A DNA stretch of 64,000 bases from Candidatus Dechloromonas phosphorivorans (GTDB lineage: Bacteria > Pseudomonadota > Gammaproteobacteria > Burkholderiales > Rhodocyclaceae), in assembly GCA_016714975.1 (NCBI GenBank), contig JADKBR010000023.1, forward strand, positions 1 through 64,000. The letters run 5' to 3'. The position numbers were made by a program, and so were the translations under genes. The number at the start of each line of letters is the position of its first letter. Positions within the stretch are counted from its first letter, which is position 1. The notes under the pieces were generated by a model that searched no databases, was not told where the DNA came from, and saw only the letters and a program-made list of their open reading frames with translations. Below are positions 1-9,885 of the stretch, one piece after another.

Positions 1-299
1 GCGTTGAACCAGCCTGTAATCCGGTCGCCGCCGAGTTTGTCCTTCTGAAATCGGGCGGGATTCCTGACCGCACACATTCGCACTCGGGACCTTCAGGTCA
101 CTGAGTATTATCGGTTGGAATGTGAAGTCGGGAGGCTGATGCGGTTGGTGACTGACGGGCGAGCCTGACTCTTGGCGCCCCCTGCGCTCTCCCGCAATCT
201 TGAATTTCCTGTCGGGGAGAGGAAGGCGCGGTGCAGGCAATTGCCGCGGTCAACGGCAGAGAAAGCCGGATTTTGCTGTCGGCCCCACCTGGATCTGGC
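1..299. other. No recognisable gene at left edge
   Basis: I see no open frame with a recognisable protein motif and no RNA gene on either strand in this stretch. It lies downstream of the broken decarboxylase gene on the minus strand. Given the density of frameshifts just to the right, a real but damaged gene here could be missed. Confidence 0.4.
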
Positions 300-1090
300 T
301 CAAGTGCCGGTGAAAACCGGTTTCCGCTTTTCCTTGAAGGCGAGAATCCCTTCTCAGTCGTTGTGTCAGACCAGGCGGCGCAAGCCCTGAATTCGCTCGA
401 AGCCCTGCGAGTCATCGGATGGGCGCTGGTTGGAATGCGCAGCCGGTCCTTCATTACCGAAATCGACAACGAGCATTTTGCGTGATTCCCGTGGCCATCT
501 CGTAAGTGAACTCCTCGATTTGCGGGTTGTCGACGACGTAGGGTTGATGATGCTCGACCTGCTCGGCACGCTGGGCGCTCACCGGCTTGGCGGTGAAGGC
601 CATTTCCTTGACCAGGCGGTAGGGGGAAAAGCCGCGTTGAAGAAAGCCAGTCGCCGCGGACGTTGTACGGCACGCCAAGGTGAGGGAGTGACGGCGAAAG
701 TGGTACTTTGGCGACGCGATGATCAGGTCGCATGCGAAGATCGTTTCGCAGGCGCCGCCCCAGACCGACCCTTCGATCATGGCAATCACCGGCGCCGGAA
801 ACATCTCGATTTCACGGATCAGGGAGCGCAGCGGGTCGTCCCAGCCCAAAGCGGATCGCGCCTGTCCACCGGCGGCAGTTCCCAGACATCATGTCCCGGC
901 CGACCAGACTTTTACCCCGGCTTGGCGCAGACGACCACGGCGTGCCTTGCCGCGCCGACATTCCCGTTCAACGCCGAAATTACCCCGTGGACCAGTTCGG
1001 CGTTGACCGAATCCCGGCGTCGCAAGCAGGCAGAACCGAGATCGACAGCGGAACGTGGCCGGCACGCTCGGCCTCGGCGGGCGACCCGGT
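300..1090 (-). pseudogene. scpB: Methylmalonyl-CoA decarboxylase (ScpB-like), frameshifted
   Basis: This is a crotonase-fold protein spread over several minus-strand frames. In order one can read KVWSAGHDVWELPP, GWDDPLRSLIREIEMFP, APVIAMIEGSVWGGACE, ACDLIIASPKYHF, LGVPYN, LVKEMAFTAKPVSAQRA, FERIQGLRRLV and ILAFKEKRKPVF, ending at a TGA at 300-302. These blocks follow the order of E. coli ScpB, which decarboxylates methylmalonyl-CoA to propionyl-CoA in succinate-to-propionate metabolism; the EGSVWGG block lines the CoA/oxyanion pocket. At least four frame changes and two in-frame stops near 370-385 break it. The N-terminal ~25 residues are not readable, so the upper limit is approximate. It is transcribed divergently from purL. 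The neighbouring purL is damaged in the same way, so sequence error is as likely as genuine decay. A generic enoyl-CoA hydratase is the alternative, but VWGG and FERIQG favour ScpB. Confidence 0.7.
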
Positions 1091-1196
1091 TCCGACCGGT
1101 TGGTCGCGTGTCGCCCTGGGTCCCCGGCAGCACCGGGCACTCCCGCAGCGCCCTCGGTTATACGCGCCTGCCGCCCCGCTTAACGAAAACAACTCC

Positions 1197-4100
1197 ATGG
1201 CCGACATTCTTTGCCTCAAGGGCGACGCCGCCTTTTCCGCCTTCCGTCTGCAACGCCTGCAAGCCCGCCTGGTCGCGGCCGTGTCGGATATCGAATCGGT
1301 GGTGGCCGATTACTGGCATGTCGTGGCGCAAAAGCGCGCCCTGAATGCCGACGAGCGCGCCAAGCTGGCGACGCTGCTGGAAGAGAAGGCGGCCGGCGCC
1401 GAAGCCGGCGAACTGTTCCTGGTCGCGCCGCGCATCGGCACCATTTCGCCGTGGTCGTCGAAGGCCACCGACATTGCCTGGAACTGCGACCTCGATGCCA
1501 TCGAGCGCATTGAGCGCGTCATTGCCTTCCATGTCGTTGAACAGGCGGCCGGGCCTGAGCGCCGATGAAAGAAAAACCGTCGCCGGCCTGCTGCACGACC
1601 GCATGACCGAATCAGTGCTGCCCGGTTTCGAGCCGCCGGCGAACTGTTCCGCCATTTCGCGCCGAAGCCGCTTGCTACGGTCGATGATGCTGCAGGCGGC
1701 AAAACGGCCCTGGTCGACGCCAACGGTTCGCTTGGCCTTGCACTGTCCGACGACGAAATCGATTACCTGCTCGACGTCTTCACCAAGGCCGGCCGCAACC
1801 CGACCGACGTCGAACTGATGATGTTCGCCCAGGCCAATTCCGAACACTGCCGCCACAAGATTTTCAACGCCTCCTGGGTGATCGACGGCCAGGCCAAGGA
1901 CAAGACCCTGTTCGGCATGATCCGCGAAACGCACGCCGCCCACCCGCAGGGTACGGTGATGGCTTACGCCGACAACGCGTCGATCATCGAAGGTGCCAGC
2001 ATCCAGCGTTTCTACCCGGATGCCGACCGCGGCTATTCCGCGCAAGGAAGAGCTGACCCACATCCTGGCCAAGGTCGAGACGCACAACCACCCGACGGCG
2101 ATTTCGCCCTTCCCCGGCGCGGCGACCGGTTCCGGCGGCGAAATCCGCGACGAAGGCGCCACCGGCAAGGGTTCCAAGCCGAAGGCCGGCCTCTGCGGTT
2201 TCTCGGTCTCCAACCTGAACCTGCCCGATGCGCCGCAGCCGTGGGAACACGCCTACGGCCGTCCGTCGCGCATCGCCTCGGCGCTCGACATCATGCTGGA
2301 GGGGCCGATTGGCCGCGGCGGGCTTCAACAACGAATTTGGCCGCCCGAACCTGACCGGCTATTTCCGCACCTACGAGCAGGACGTCGCCGGCACGGTGCG
2401 CGGCTACCACAAGCCGATCATGATCGCCGGCGGTCTGGCAGCATCCAGGCCGAGCAGTCGTTCAAGGAAGAAACCTTCCCGGTCGGCACGAAATTCGTGC
2501 AGCTCGGCGGCCCCGGCATGCTGATCGGTCTGGGCGGCGGTGCCGCCTCGTCGATGACGGCCGGCTCCAATGCCGAAGACCTTGATTTTGCCTCGGTCCA
2601 GCGTGGCAACCCGGAAATCCAGCGGCGGGCGCAGGAAGTCATCGACCGTTGCTGGCAGATGGGCGACGGGAAGAGGGGCGACGGACTGATCCGTCGGTTC
2701 ACGACGTCGGTGCCGGTGGCGTCTCCAACGCCTTGCCGGAACTGGCCCACTGGGCGGCGTCGGCGCATTTTCGACCTGCGCAAGGTGCCGACCGAAGAGC
2801 CGGGCATGTCGCCGGCCGAAATCTGGTCCAACGAATCGCAGGAACGCTACGTGCTGGCCATTCCGCCGAACCGCATCGCCGAATTCCAGGCCATGTGCGA
2901 GCGCGAGCGCTGCCCGTTTGCCGTGGTCGGCGAAGCGACCGGCGACGGCCATCTGACGGTGACCGACGCCCATTTCGGCGTCAATCCGGTCGATATGGAA
3001 ATGGAAGCGCTGCTCGGCAAGCCGCCGCGGATGACCCGCGACGTCAAGCACGAGCCGGAAACCTTCGTCTCCTTCGACGCCACCGCCATCGAACTCAAGG
3101 ACGCCGCCTATCGCCTGATGCGTCTGCCGACCATCGCCGACAAGACCTTCCTGATCTCGATCGGCGACCGCTCGGTCGGCGGCATGACGGCGCGCGACCA
3201 GATGGTCGGCCCGTGGCAGGTGCCGGTGGCCGACGTCGCGGTGACGACGATGGGCTACCAGGGTTATCTCGGCGAAGCCTTCGCCATGGGCGAGCGCACC
3301 CCGCTCGCCGTGTTCGATGCCCCGGCCTCCGGCCGCATGGCGATTGGCGAAGCGCTGACCAACCTGGCCGCCGCCGATATCGGCGAACTGGGCAAGGTCA
3401 AGCTCTCGGCCAACTGGATGGCGCCGTGTGGCGTGCCGGGCGAGGATGCCCGCCTGTTCGATACCGTCGAGGCGGTGTCCGAACTGTGCAAGGTCATCGG
3501 CGTGTCGATTCCGGTCGGCAAGGATTCGCTGTCGATGCGTACCGCCTGGGATGAGCAGGGCGTCAAGAAGCAGGTCGTCTCGCCGCTGTCGCTGATCGTC
3601 ACTTCGTTTGCTGCGGTCGACGACGTGCGCAGGACGAAAACGCCGCAACTGGCCGTCGATCAGGGCGAAACCGAACTGTTGCTGCTCGACCTCGGCAAGA
3701 ACCGCCTCGGCGGCTCGGCGCTGACCCAGGTGTACAACGCGACCGGCAGCGATGCGCCGGATGTCGATGAGCCGGCCAAGCTCAAGGGTCTGTTCGACGC
3801 CGTGCAGAAGCTGAATCGCGAGGGAATGCTGCTCGCCTACCACGACCGTTCCGACGGTGGCCTGTTCGTGGCGGCCTGCGAAATGGCCTTCGCCAGCCGC
3901 CGTGGCGTCTCCCTCGACCTCGACGGCATCTGCTACGATGCTGGTGCCGGTGATGTCGATGGCTCCGAGAAGCGCCCCGACCTGCTGGCCGGCCGCGATT
4001 TCGAGCACATCGTGCGCGCCCTGTTCAACGAAGAACTTGGTGCCCTGATCCAGATCCGCCGTGCCGACCGCGAAAAGGTCACGCCCATCCTGCGCGCCTG

Positions 4101-5134
4101 TGGCGTGCCTTACCACTTCGTCGGCACCCTGAACGAGTGGGACGAAATCCGCGTCACCCGCAACGCCAAACGCGTGCTGCGCGAGAAGCGTGTCGATCTG
4201 CAACGTGCCTGGTCGGAAACCAGCTACCAGATGCAGGCGATGCGTGACAACCCGAGCTGCGCCCAGCAGGAATTCGACCGCATCCTCGACGTCGCCGATC
4301 CCGGCCTGACGCCGAAGCTGACTTTCGATCCGCAGGACGATTTCACCAAGGTTTACACGCAACTCAGCGGCCGGCCGCGCGTTGCCATCCTGCGCGAGCA
4401 GGGCGTCAACAGCCATTACGAAATGGCCGCCGCCTTCGACAAGGCCGGCTTTGCCTCGGTCGACGTCCATATGAGCGACATCCTGGCCGGCCGTGTCAGC
4501 CTGAAAGACTTCAAGGGGCTGGTCGCCTGCGGCGGCTTCTCCTACGGTGACGTGCTCGGCGCCGGCCTCGGCTGGGCGCGGACCATCCTGATGCACGACG
4601 GCTGCCGCGACGAATTCGCCGCCTTCTTCAATCGTCCGGATACCTTCGCCCTCGGCGTCTGCAACGGCTGCCAGATGATGAGCGCGCTCAAGTCGATCAT
4701 CCCGGGTGCCGAAAACTGGCCGGCTTTCCGTCGCAACAAGGTCGAGCAGTTCGAAGCACGTTTCGTGATGGCCGAAATCCTTGAGTCGCCGTCGATCTTC
4801 TTCGCCGGCATGGAAGGCTCGCAAGTGCCGATCGTCGTTTCGCACGGCGAGGGCAGGGCAGTGTTCGACAATGCCGACGACCAGGCCAAGGTGCTGTCCG
4901 CCGTGCGCTACGTCGACAACAAGGGCGAGCCGACCGAGGTCTATCCGTACAACCCGAACGGTTCGCCGGGCGGCCTGACGGCGGTGACCACGGCCGACGG
5001 CCGCTTCACGATCATGATGCCGCACCCGGAGCGCGTCTTCCGCACCGTGCAGATGTCGTGGCACCCGGAAAACTGGGGCGAGGATTCGCCGTGGATGCGC
5101 ATGTTCCGCAACGCGCGGCGCTGGGTGGGGCTAA
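1197..5134 (+). CDS. purL: Phosphoribosylformylglycinamidine synthase, multiple frameshifts
   Basis: PurL converts FGAR, glutamine and ATP to FGAM in purine synthesis. The single-chain proteobacterial form (about 1,300 residues) is recognisable throughout: N-terminal domain (GTISPWSSKATDIA), the two synthetase halves (FAQANSEHCRHK, KVETHNHPTAISP, ATGSGGEIRDEGATG, GLGGGAASSM, LLAYHDRSDGG) and the C-terminal glutamine amidotransferase (VACGGFSYGDVLGAG, nucleophile Cys in GVCNGCQMM, catalytic His in MMPHPERVFR). The reading frame changes near 1555, 1636, 2038, 2323, 2433, about 2680 and about 2760. From there it is open to the end, where an extra G near 5127-5130 hides the natural TAA at 5132-5134 after RNARRWVG. 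Because the homologous blocks remain excellent across each shift, I read these as indel errors in an otherwise functional gene. Start ATG chosen from the MADILCLKGD alignment. Confidence 0.93.
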
Positions 5135-5357
5135 GCTCCCGGCGAATTGCCCCAGTTGGCTGGGCCGCCGTGGTCGCTTTGAAAACCGGCAAGACTGCTC
5201 ACTGCCGCGATTGAGTCAGACGCGAGTCCGGTTTATCCGACAAGGCCGGCGCCAGCAGGCAGGCGTCTGCAGCGACTGGGTTCTGGGCTCCTTGGTTTTT
5301 GGAGATATGGGCGAGGTCTCGTGCAGGGTTTTCGACCATGAAGGCAGTTTATCAGAT

Positions 5358-5377
5358 AACTGTATGGATGTACAGTA
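5358..5377. promoter_or_regulatory. 20-bp palindromic operator (LexA-like or MocR-like)
   Basis: The palindrome reads AACTGTATGGATGTACAGTA: CTGT and ACAG separated by eight bases inside inverted ACTGTA/TACAGT arms. By eye it matches the gammaproteobacterial LexA box in 16 of 20 positions. The same ACTGTA half-site also recurs four times in front of the MocR-type gene about 0.9 kb downstream, so it may be that regulator's site instead. It sits upstream of the small ORF and hemerythrin gene. The rest of the 5135-5440 gap after purL shows no recognisable gene. Confidence 0.55.
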
Positions 5378-5440
5378 TTCGCTTTCTATCGAACCCGCTG
5401 TAGTCTCTCAAGTTGTCATCTTCCGGTGGATGAAAGAAGC

Positions 5441-5671
5441 ATGTCTTGGGTCAGATATCTCAGGTTGCCACGTGCCTGTATCTCCGCACTCTGTATCGGC
5501 AGACACTGGAACAGCATGCGCAAAGTCAGGACCATTTCCGAGGCTGTCGGCGGAACAATGGTCGTTGAGGTCGGCCGAAAGCGTGGCGCGCGGGTCTGTA
5601 TCACGGTAGGGCTGGAGCACCTGAGCTTGTTCAGCGATTCTCTGAAACCCGGTCTGGAGGACGTGCCATGA
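5441..5671 (+). CDS. Small hypothetical protein coupled to hemerythrin gene
   Basis: About 76 residues, unrecognised. The N-terminal part is Arg-rich with a short hydrophobic run (ACISALCIG); the C-terminal half (EAVGGTMVVEVGRKRGARV) could form a small beta-rich fold. There is no clear signal peptide or full membrane span. Support for a real gene is contextual: its TGA overlaps the hemerythrin ATG (ATGA at 5668-5671), the pattern of translational coupling, and a palindromic operator lies 65 bases upstream. The ATG at 5441 is preceded by AAAGAAG; a GTG at 5426 is an alternative start. It could also be a fragment of a frameshifted longer gene, since neighbours are damaged that way. Confidence 0.35.
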   Translation: MSWVRYLRLPRACISALCIGRHWNSMRKVRTISEAVGGTMVVEVGRKRGARVCITVGLEHLSLFSDSLKPGLEDVP

Positions 5672-6036
5672 GCGCAATCCATATGCCGACCGAGCTGGTG
5701 TCTGGCGTCGCCGAGATGGATCGTCAGCACGACCAACTCTTTAACGAGATAGTGCAGGTCAAGTGCGCCTTGCTCGAGGTTGAGGATGATCACGAAGATG
5801 GCCTGGCGCTACTTTCCCGTTTTGCCGAGGACCTCATTGCGCACTTCGCGTGGGAAGAGGAAACCGCCCGGCTTCAGGGCGTTCGCTTTGAGGAGGGCCA
5901 CATCAAGGCGCATCGCCAGATGACTGCCTTCATTCGGACGAAAGTCGCGGAGGTCAGTCGCGGTGACTGCAATATTCCTGCCCTCATGGTGTTCATGGAG
6001 CGCTGTTTCGAAACCCATGTCGTCAATATGACCTGA
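5668..6036 (+). CDS. Bacteriohemerythrin, possibly frameshifted near C terminus
   Basis: A single-domain O2-binding hemerythrin of 122 residues. Ligand motifs are visible: His21 in MDRQHDQL, His59 and Glu63 in HFAWEE, His78 and His82 in GHIKAHRQM, and a final His in ETHVVNMT. In the family such proteins carry a diiron centre and bind or deliver O2, for example to methane monooxygenase or as an O2 sensor or buffer. The usual last ligand is an Asp five residues after the C-terminal His (HxxxxD). Here Thr precedes a stop, but a one-base shift at about 6030 gives HVVNMD and continues in an open frame, so a sequencing indel near the end is likely. It overlaps the upstream small ORF by four bases, suggesting one operon. 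Confidence 0.85.
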   Translation: MSAIHMPTELVSGVAEMDRQHDQLFNEIVQVKCALLEVEDDHEDGLALLSRFAEDLIAHFAWEEETARLQGVRFEEGHIKAHRQMTAFIRTKVAEVSRGDCNIPALMVFMERCFETHVVNMT

Positions 6037-6264
6037 AATTCGGGCATGACCTGCGGGCAGGCCCGGGCAGAAACCCTGTACCAATTCCTGAGCGACATCC
6101 ACAAGGGGCGAAGATTTTTTGCGGTCCGTCGATCCGGGGCTTGCTGGGCCGATCGCCTCGGCCACCACCAGGCCAAAAGGCGGATTTCAGCGCTGTTCAA
6201 GAAGAGTTCCATGGCTCGCTCCAGCATTGGTCTTTGGCGAGAGATTAGGTCAATCCGGCTTGGT

Positions 6265-6350
6265 GATACAGTTGCAATAAAGTAAAATTGTCACCAGTAC
6301 AGTTGTGTCAATCATCAACTGTACTTGCTGGTTCACCCCCCGACTGTATC
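6265..6350. promoter_or_regulatory. Array of four inverted ACTGTA half-sites before MocR gene
   Basis: A perfect 10-bp inverted repeat AGTACAGTTG (6296-6305) / CAACTGTACT (6316-6325) with a 10-base spacer is nested within an outer, near-perfect pair GATACAGTTG (6265-6274) / CGACTGTATC (6341-6350). MocR proteins commonly bind repeated half-sites in their own promoters, so this is probably an autoregulatory operator. The last half-site ends eight bases before the gene's ATG. No other gene is evident in 6037-6264. Confidence 0.65.
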
Positions 6351-6358
6351 GGTGATTC

Positions 6359-7783
6359 ATGACGACTGAACTGCTGCGCTATGAAAAGCTGGCTGGCGAC
6401 CTGCAGGGATTGATCGCCGGCGGGGTTCTGCGCCACGGCGATCGCCTGCCTTCGTTGCGGCGCCTGGCAACGGAACGGAGGCTTTCGCTATCCACCGTCG
6501 TGCAGGCGTTGCGCCAGCTCGAGGATCAGGGCCTGGTGGAAGCGCGCCCGCAGTCCGGATATTTCGTGCGGCGATCGCTCCCTCCACGCGCCGAACCTGT
6601 ACTGCGGTCGACGCCGGAAGTCGCGGTGCCGGTGGATGTCACGCAACGCCTGATTCGTGTATTGCAAGCCGGTAGCAGGCCCGGCGTGGCGCCGCTGGCG
6701 GCGGCACTGCCGCATCCTTCATTGTTGCCGATAGCCGCATTGCAGCGGCTCTATGCCGGCGTCGCCCGGCGTTGCCCAAAACTTCTCGCGGGTGGCAGCC
6801 ACGCATCGACATGGACGAACCGGCGCTGGTTCGCCAGTTGGTACGCCGTTCACTGGCGTGGGGCGGGCCGCTGGACGCTGAAGAGATCGTCGTCACCAAT
6901 TCCTGCACCGAAGCGCTCGGTCTCTGCCTGCGGGCGGTCACCCGACCCGGTGATACCGTGGCGGTCGAATCGCCAGCTTACTACCTGATGCTGCAATTGC
7001 TGGAGACCCTTGGCCTGCGCGCTCTGGAGATCCCGAGCGACCCGCGCACCGGCATGTCGGTCGAGGCGCTCGATGTTGCCGCCCGCGATGGACGAGTCGC
7101 GGCATGCCTGCTGGTGCCGAATGCCAGCAATCCGCTCGGCAGCCTGATGCCGGAGCCCAAAAAACGCTTGCTGGCGGCGTTGACCGCAACACGCGGCGTC
7201 GCGTTGATCGAGGACGACATCTATGGCGACCTCTGCTTCGACAACCAGCGCCCGTAGTCTGATCAAGGCCTTCGACGCGACGGGTAACGTGATGCTCTGC
7301 TCGTCTTTCTCGAAGAGTCTGTCGCCGGCCCTGCGCATCGGCTTCGTCGCTGCCGGGCGCCACCGGCAGGCAATCGCGCTGCAGAAGACGGTGACCAGTG
7401 GCGGGACCAATCCGCTGACCCAGCAGGTGCTCGCCGAATATCTCGATTCCGGCGCTTACGAGCGACATCTCCGTAGCTTGCGGCGCAGCTATGAGCGTCA
7501 GGTCGATGCCATGCGCCAGGCAGTGACCCGGCACTTCCCGGCAGAGACCCGAATTGCCCAGCCTCAGGGCGGTTTCGTCCTGTGGATCGAAATGCCCGAG
7601 GATTGCGACACGATGGCATTGCATGAAGCGGCGGCGGGGCAGGGGCTCGCTTTTGTTCCCGGCGAACTGTTCTCCGCCAGCGGCATGTATCGCAATTGCC
7701 TGCGCCTGAACTGCGGCAACCCGCATGCGCCCGAGATCGAGGATGCCGTGCGCCGACTGGGGCAACTGATCGGACAGGGATAG
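6359..7783 (+). CDS. MocR-family GntR regulator with aminotransferase domain, frameshifted
   Basis: MocR regulators join an N-terminal GntR winged helix to a fold-type-I aminotransferase-like domain that binds PLP. Residues 1-75 are the helix-turn-helix (GDRLPSLRRLATERRLS, STVVQALRQLEDQGLVEARP, SGYFVRRS). The aminotransferase part follows: TNSCTEALGLCLRAV, VESPAYYLMLQLLE, VPNASNPLGSLMP, ALIEDDIYGDLCF, then SSFSKSLSPALRIGF with the probable PLP-binding Lys. The frame changes near 6778 (a CCCAAAAC run) and near 7253, each correctable by one base, giving about 475 residues, the normal family length. I consider it one gene damaged by indels. Target pathway unknown: PdxR (vitamin B6), TauR and GabR types look alike at this level. 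A weak GGTG precedes the ATG. Confidence 0.8.
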
Positions 7784-7894
7784 TTCCGCAACACCGGGGC
7801 AGGTCGATGAAGGGTAGTGAAATTACGGTATCATTGCCGTTTCCGGCGAACCGCCGTTCGTCGTTTTGAACGTATCCGAAGGGTTTTTCCGCTC

Positions 7895-9780
7895 ATGTTT
7901 GATGCAGTTCGCAACAACAAAAGGATTGTCCAGATTTTTCTGGCGCTGATCACCCTGCCGTTCGCTTTCTTCGGCGTCGATTCCTATGTGCGCAACGCAG
8001 GAACCGGAGACGCTGTGGCCAGGATCGGTGATGTCAAGATCAGCCAGCAGCAGTTCCAGCAGGCGCTGCGTGACCAGCAGGAGCGTTTGCGGACGCAGAT
8101 GGGGGCGCAGTTCGATGCAAAGATGCTGGATGCACCGGAGGCGCGGAGGGCAATTCTCGATGATCTCGTTGACCAGCAGTTGCTGACGCTGGAAGCGACC
8201 AAGAAGAAAATGTTTGCCAGCGACGATGCGATTCGGCGCACGATCGACGGCATCGACGGCTTCAAGGTCGATGGCAAATTTTCTCAGGAACGCTATGAAG
8301 CGGCGCTCCGCGGTCAAGGCATGACCCCGTCCGGCTTCGAGGCGCGTCTGCGCCAGGACCTGACCCTGCAGCAACTGGCGATGGCCGTCAGCCAGTCGGG
8401 GGTCATGGCGCGGACGGTCAGCGACCGCATCCTCGCCATTCAGACCGAAAAGCGCGATATTCAGGAATTCCGTCTGCCGCTCGACGCCTATCTTGACAAG
8501 GTCCAGCTGGCCGACGGTGCGGCAAAGAAGTTCTACGACGAGAACAGCAAGCAGTTCGAGATACCGGAGCAGGCCAAGGTCGAATTCGTCGTGCTGTCGA
8601 TGGAAACCGTCGGTGCGTCGCTGGCGATTTCGGAAACCGAGATCAAGGCGTGGTATGACGGTCACAAGGATCGTTACCAGCAACCCGAAGAGCGACGTGC
8701 CAGCCACATCCTGATGAGTTCCGAAAAGCTTGGCAAGGACAAGGCCAAAGCCAAGGCCGAGGAAGTGCTCAAGGAAGTCCGCAAGAATCCGGCCGCCTTT
8801 GCCGACCTGGCGAAGAAGAACTCCGATGATCCGGGCTCGGCCGCCAAGGGCGGAGATCTTGGCTTCATTGGCCGCGGCATGATGGTCAAGCCATTCGAGA
8901 ATGCCACCTTCAGCCTCAAGGATGGCGAGATCTCGAGCGTTGTTGAAACGGATTTCGGCTTCCACGTCATCAAGCTGACCGGCATGCGCAACGCCAAGGA
9001 AAAGGATCTGGCCGAGGTCAAAGGTGAAATCGAGGCGGAGTTGAAGAAGGCTGCCGGGTCGCGCAAATTCGCCGAAGCTGCCGAAGGATTCAGCAATACC
9101 GTCTATGAGCAGTCCGACAGCCTGAAACCGGCGGCCGACAAGTACGGACTCGCCGTCAAGCAGTCGGAATGGCTGGGACGCCAGGCCAATCCGGCGAATG
9201 GTCCGCTGGCCAATGAAAAACTGCTGGCGGCTGTGTTTTCGGTGGACTCAGTGAAGAACGGGCGCAATAGCGAAGCCGTCGAAATCGCACCGAACACGCT
9301 CGTCGCCGCCAGAATTCTTGATTACAAGCCGGCCGCGCTGCAGCCCTTCGACAACGTCAAGGGCAGTATCGAGACGTTGCTCAGACGCCAGGAAGCCCAG
9401 ACTCTGGCGCGCAAGGATGGCGAATCCCGTCTCGAAGCGCTCAGAAGGGGCGAGGAAAGTCTCAATTGGGGTGCGGTCAGAGCATATCCCGCCTTGATTC
9501 CCGGCAGATCCCGCAGACCGCAGGGCCGACCGTCTTCAAGATGGACACGACCAAGCTGCCGGCCTATGCGGGTGTCGACCTGCCCGGGACGGGCTACGCG
9601 CTGTTCAAGCTGGTCAGCATCAATGCCGGTGACGCGCTCGACGATGCCCGCAAGCAGGCCCTGTTGCGCCAGTTGAATACGCTGGAGGCGCAGGAAGAGG
9701 TGCAGAGCTACCTCGCCGCTCTTCGCAGCCGTTACAAGGTGGAAATCAACAAGGCTGTGCTGGAAGCCAAGGACAAGTAA
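7895..9780 (+). CDS. ppiD: Peptidyl-prolyl isomerase, PpiD/SurA-type membrane-anchored foldase
   Basis: PpiD-like periplasmic chaperone of about 628 residues when repaired. It begins MFDAVRNNKR followed by one transmembrane helix (IVQIFLALITLPFAFFGVD, residues 11-29), leaving the rest in the periplasm. Residues 40-200 are the SurA_N-type chaperone domain; a parvulin domain follows (RRASHILMSS, SDDPGSAAKGGDLGFIGRG, SSVVETDFGFHVIKLTG, residues ~265-360); the C-terminal part is a second chaperone region. The frame shifts once near 9475 (after ESLNWGAV), rejoining at SRLDSRQIPQTAGP. The role in the family is folding of newly secreted envelope proteins near the Sec translocon. The start is the ATG preceding the conserved MFDxVR opening; a longer upstream extension has no conserved sequence. 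Confidence 0.88.
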
Positions 9781-9814
9781 TCAGGCGGGCTGATCATGGC
9801 CAGCCCGATACAAG

Positions 9815-9849
9815 AAAACGCCGACCGGTTTTTCCTGGTCGGCGTTTTT
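9815..9849. terminator. Rho-independent terminator between ppiD and fabI
   Basis: The perfect 12-bp stem AAAACGCCGACC / GGTCGGCGTTTT with a 10-base loop is followed by T in the plus direction and preceded by A-rich sequence, so it can serve both convergent genes. Confidence 0.85.
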
Positions 9850-9885
9850 CATGCCATTTCGCGGGTGGACCGCGACAGTCGTTTT

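Noticed and set aside
2404..5064. 886-codon open frame on the minus strand
   Set aside because: It is the antisense shadow of purL; the encoded sequence is a low-complexity, His/Arg-rich product with no family motifs, typical of GC-rich antisense frames.
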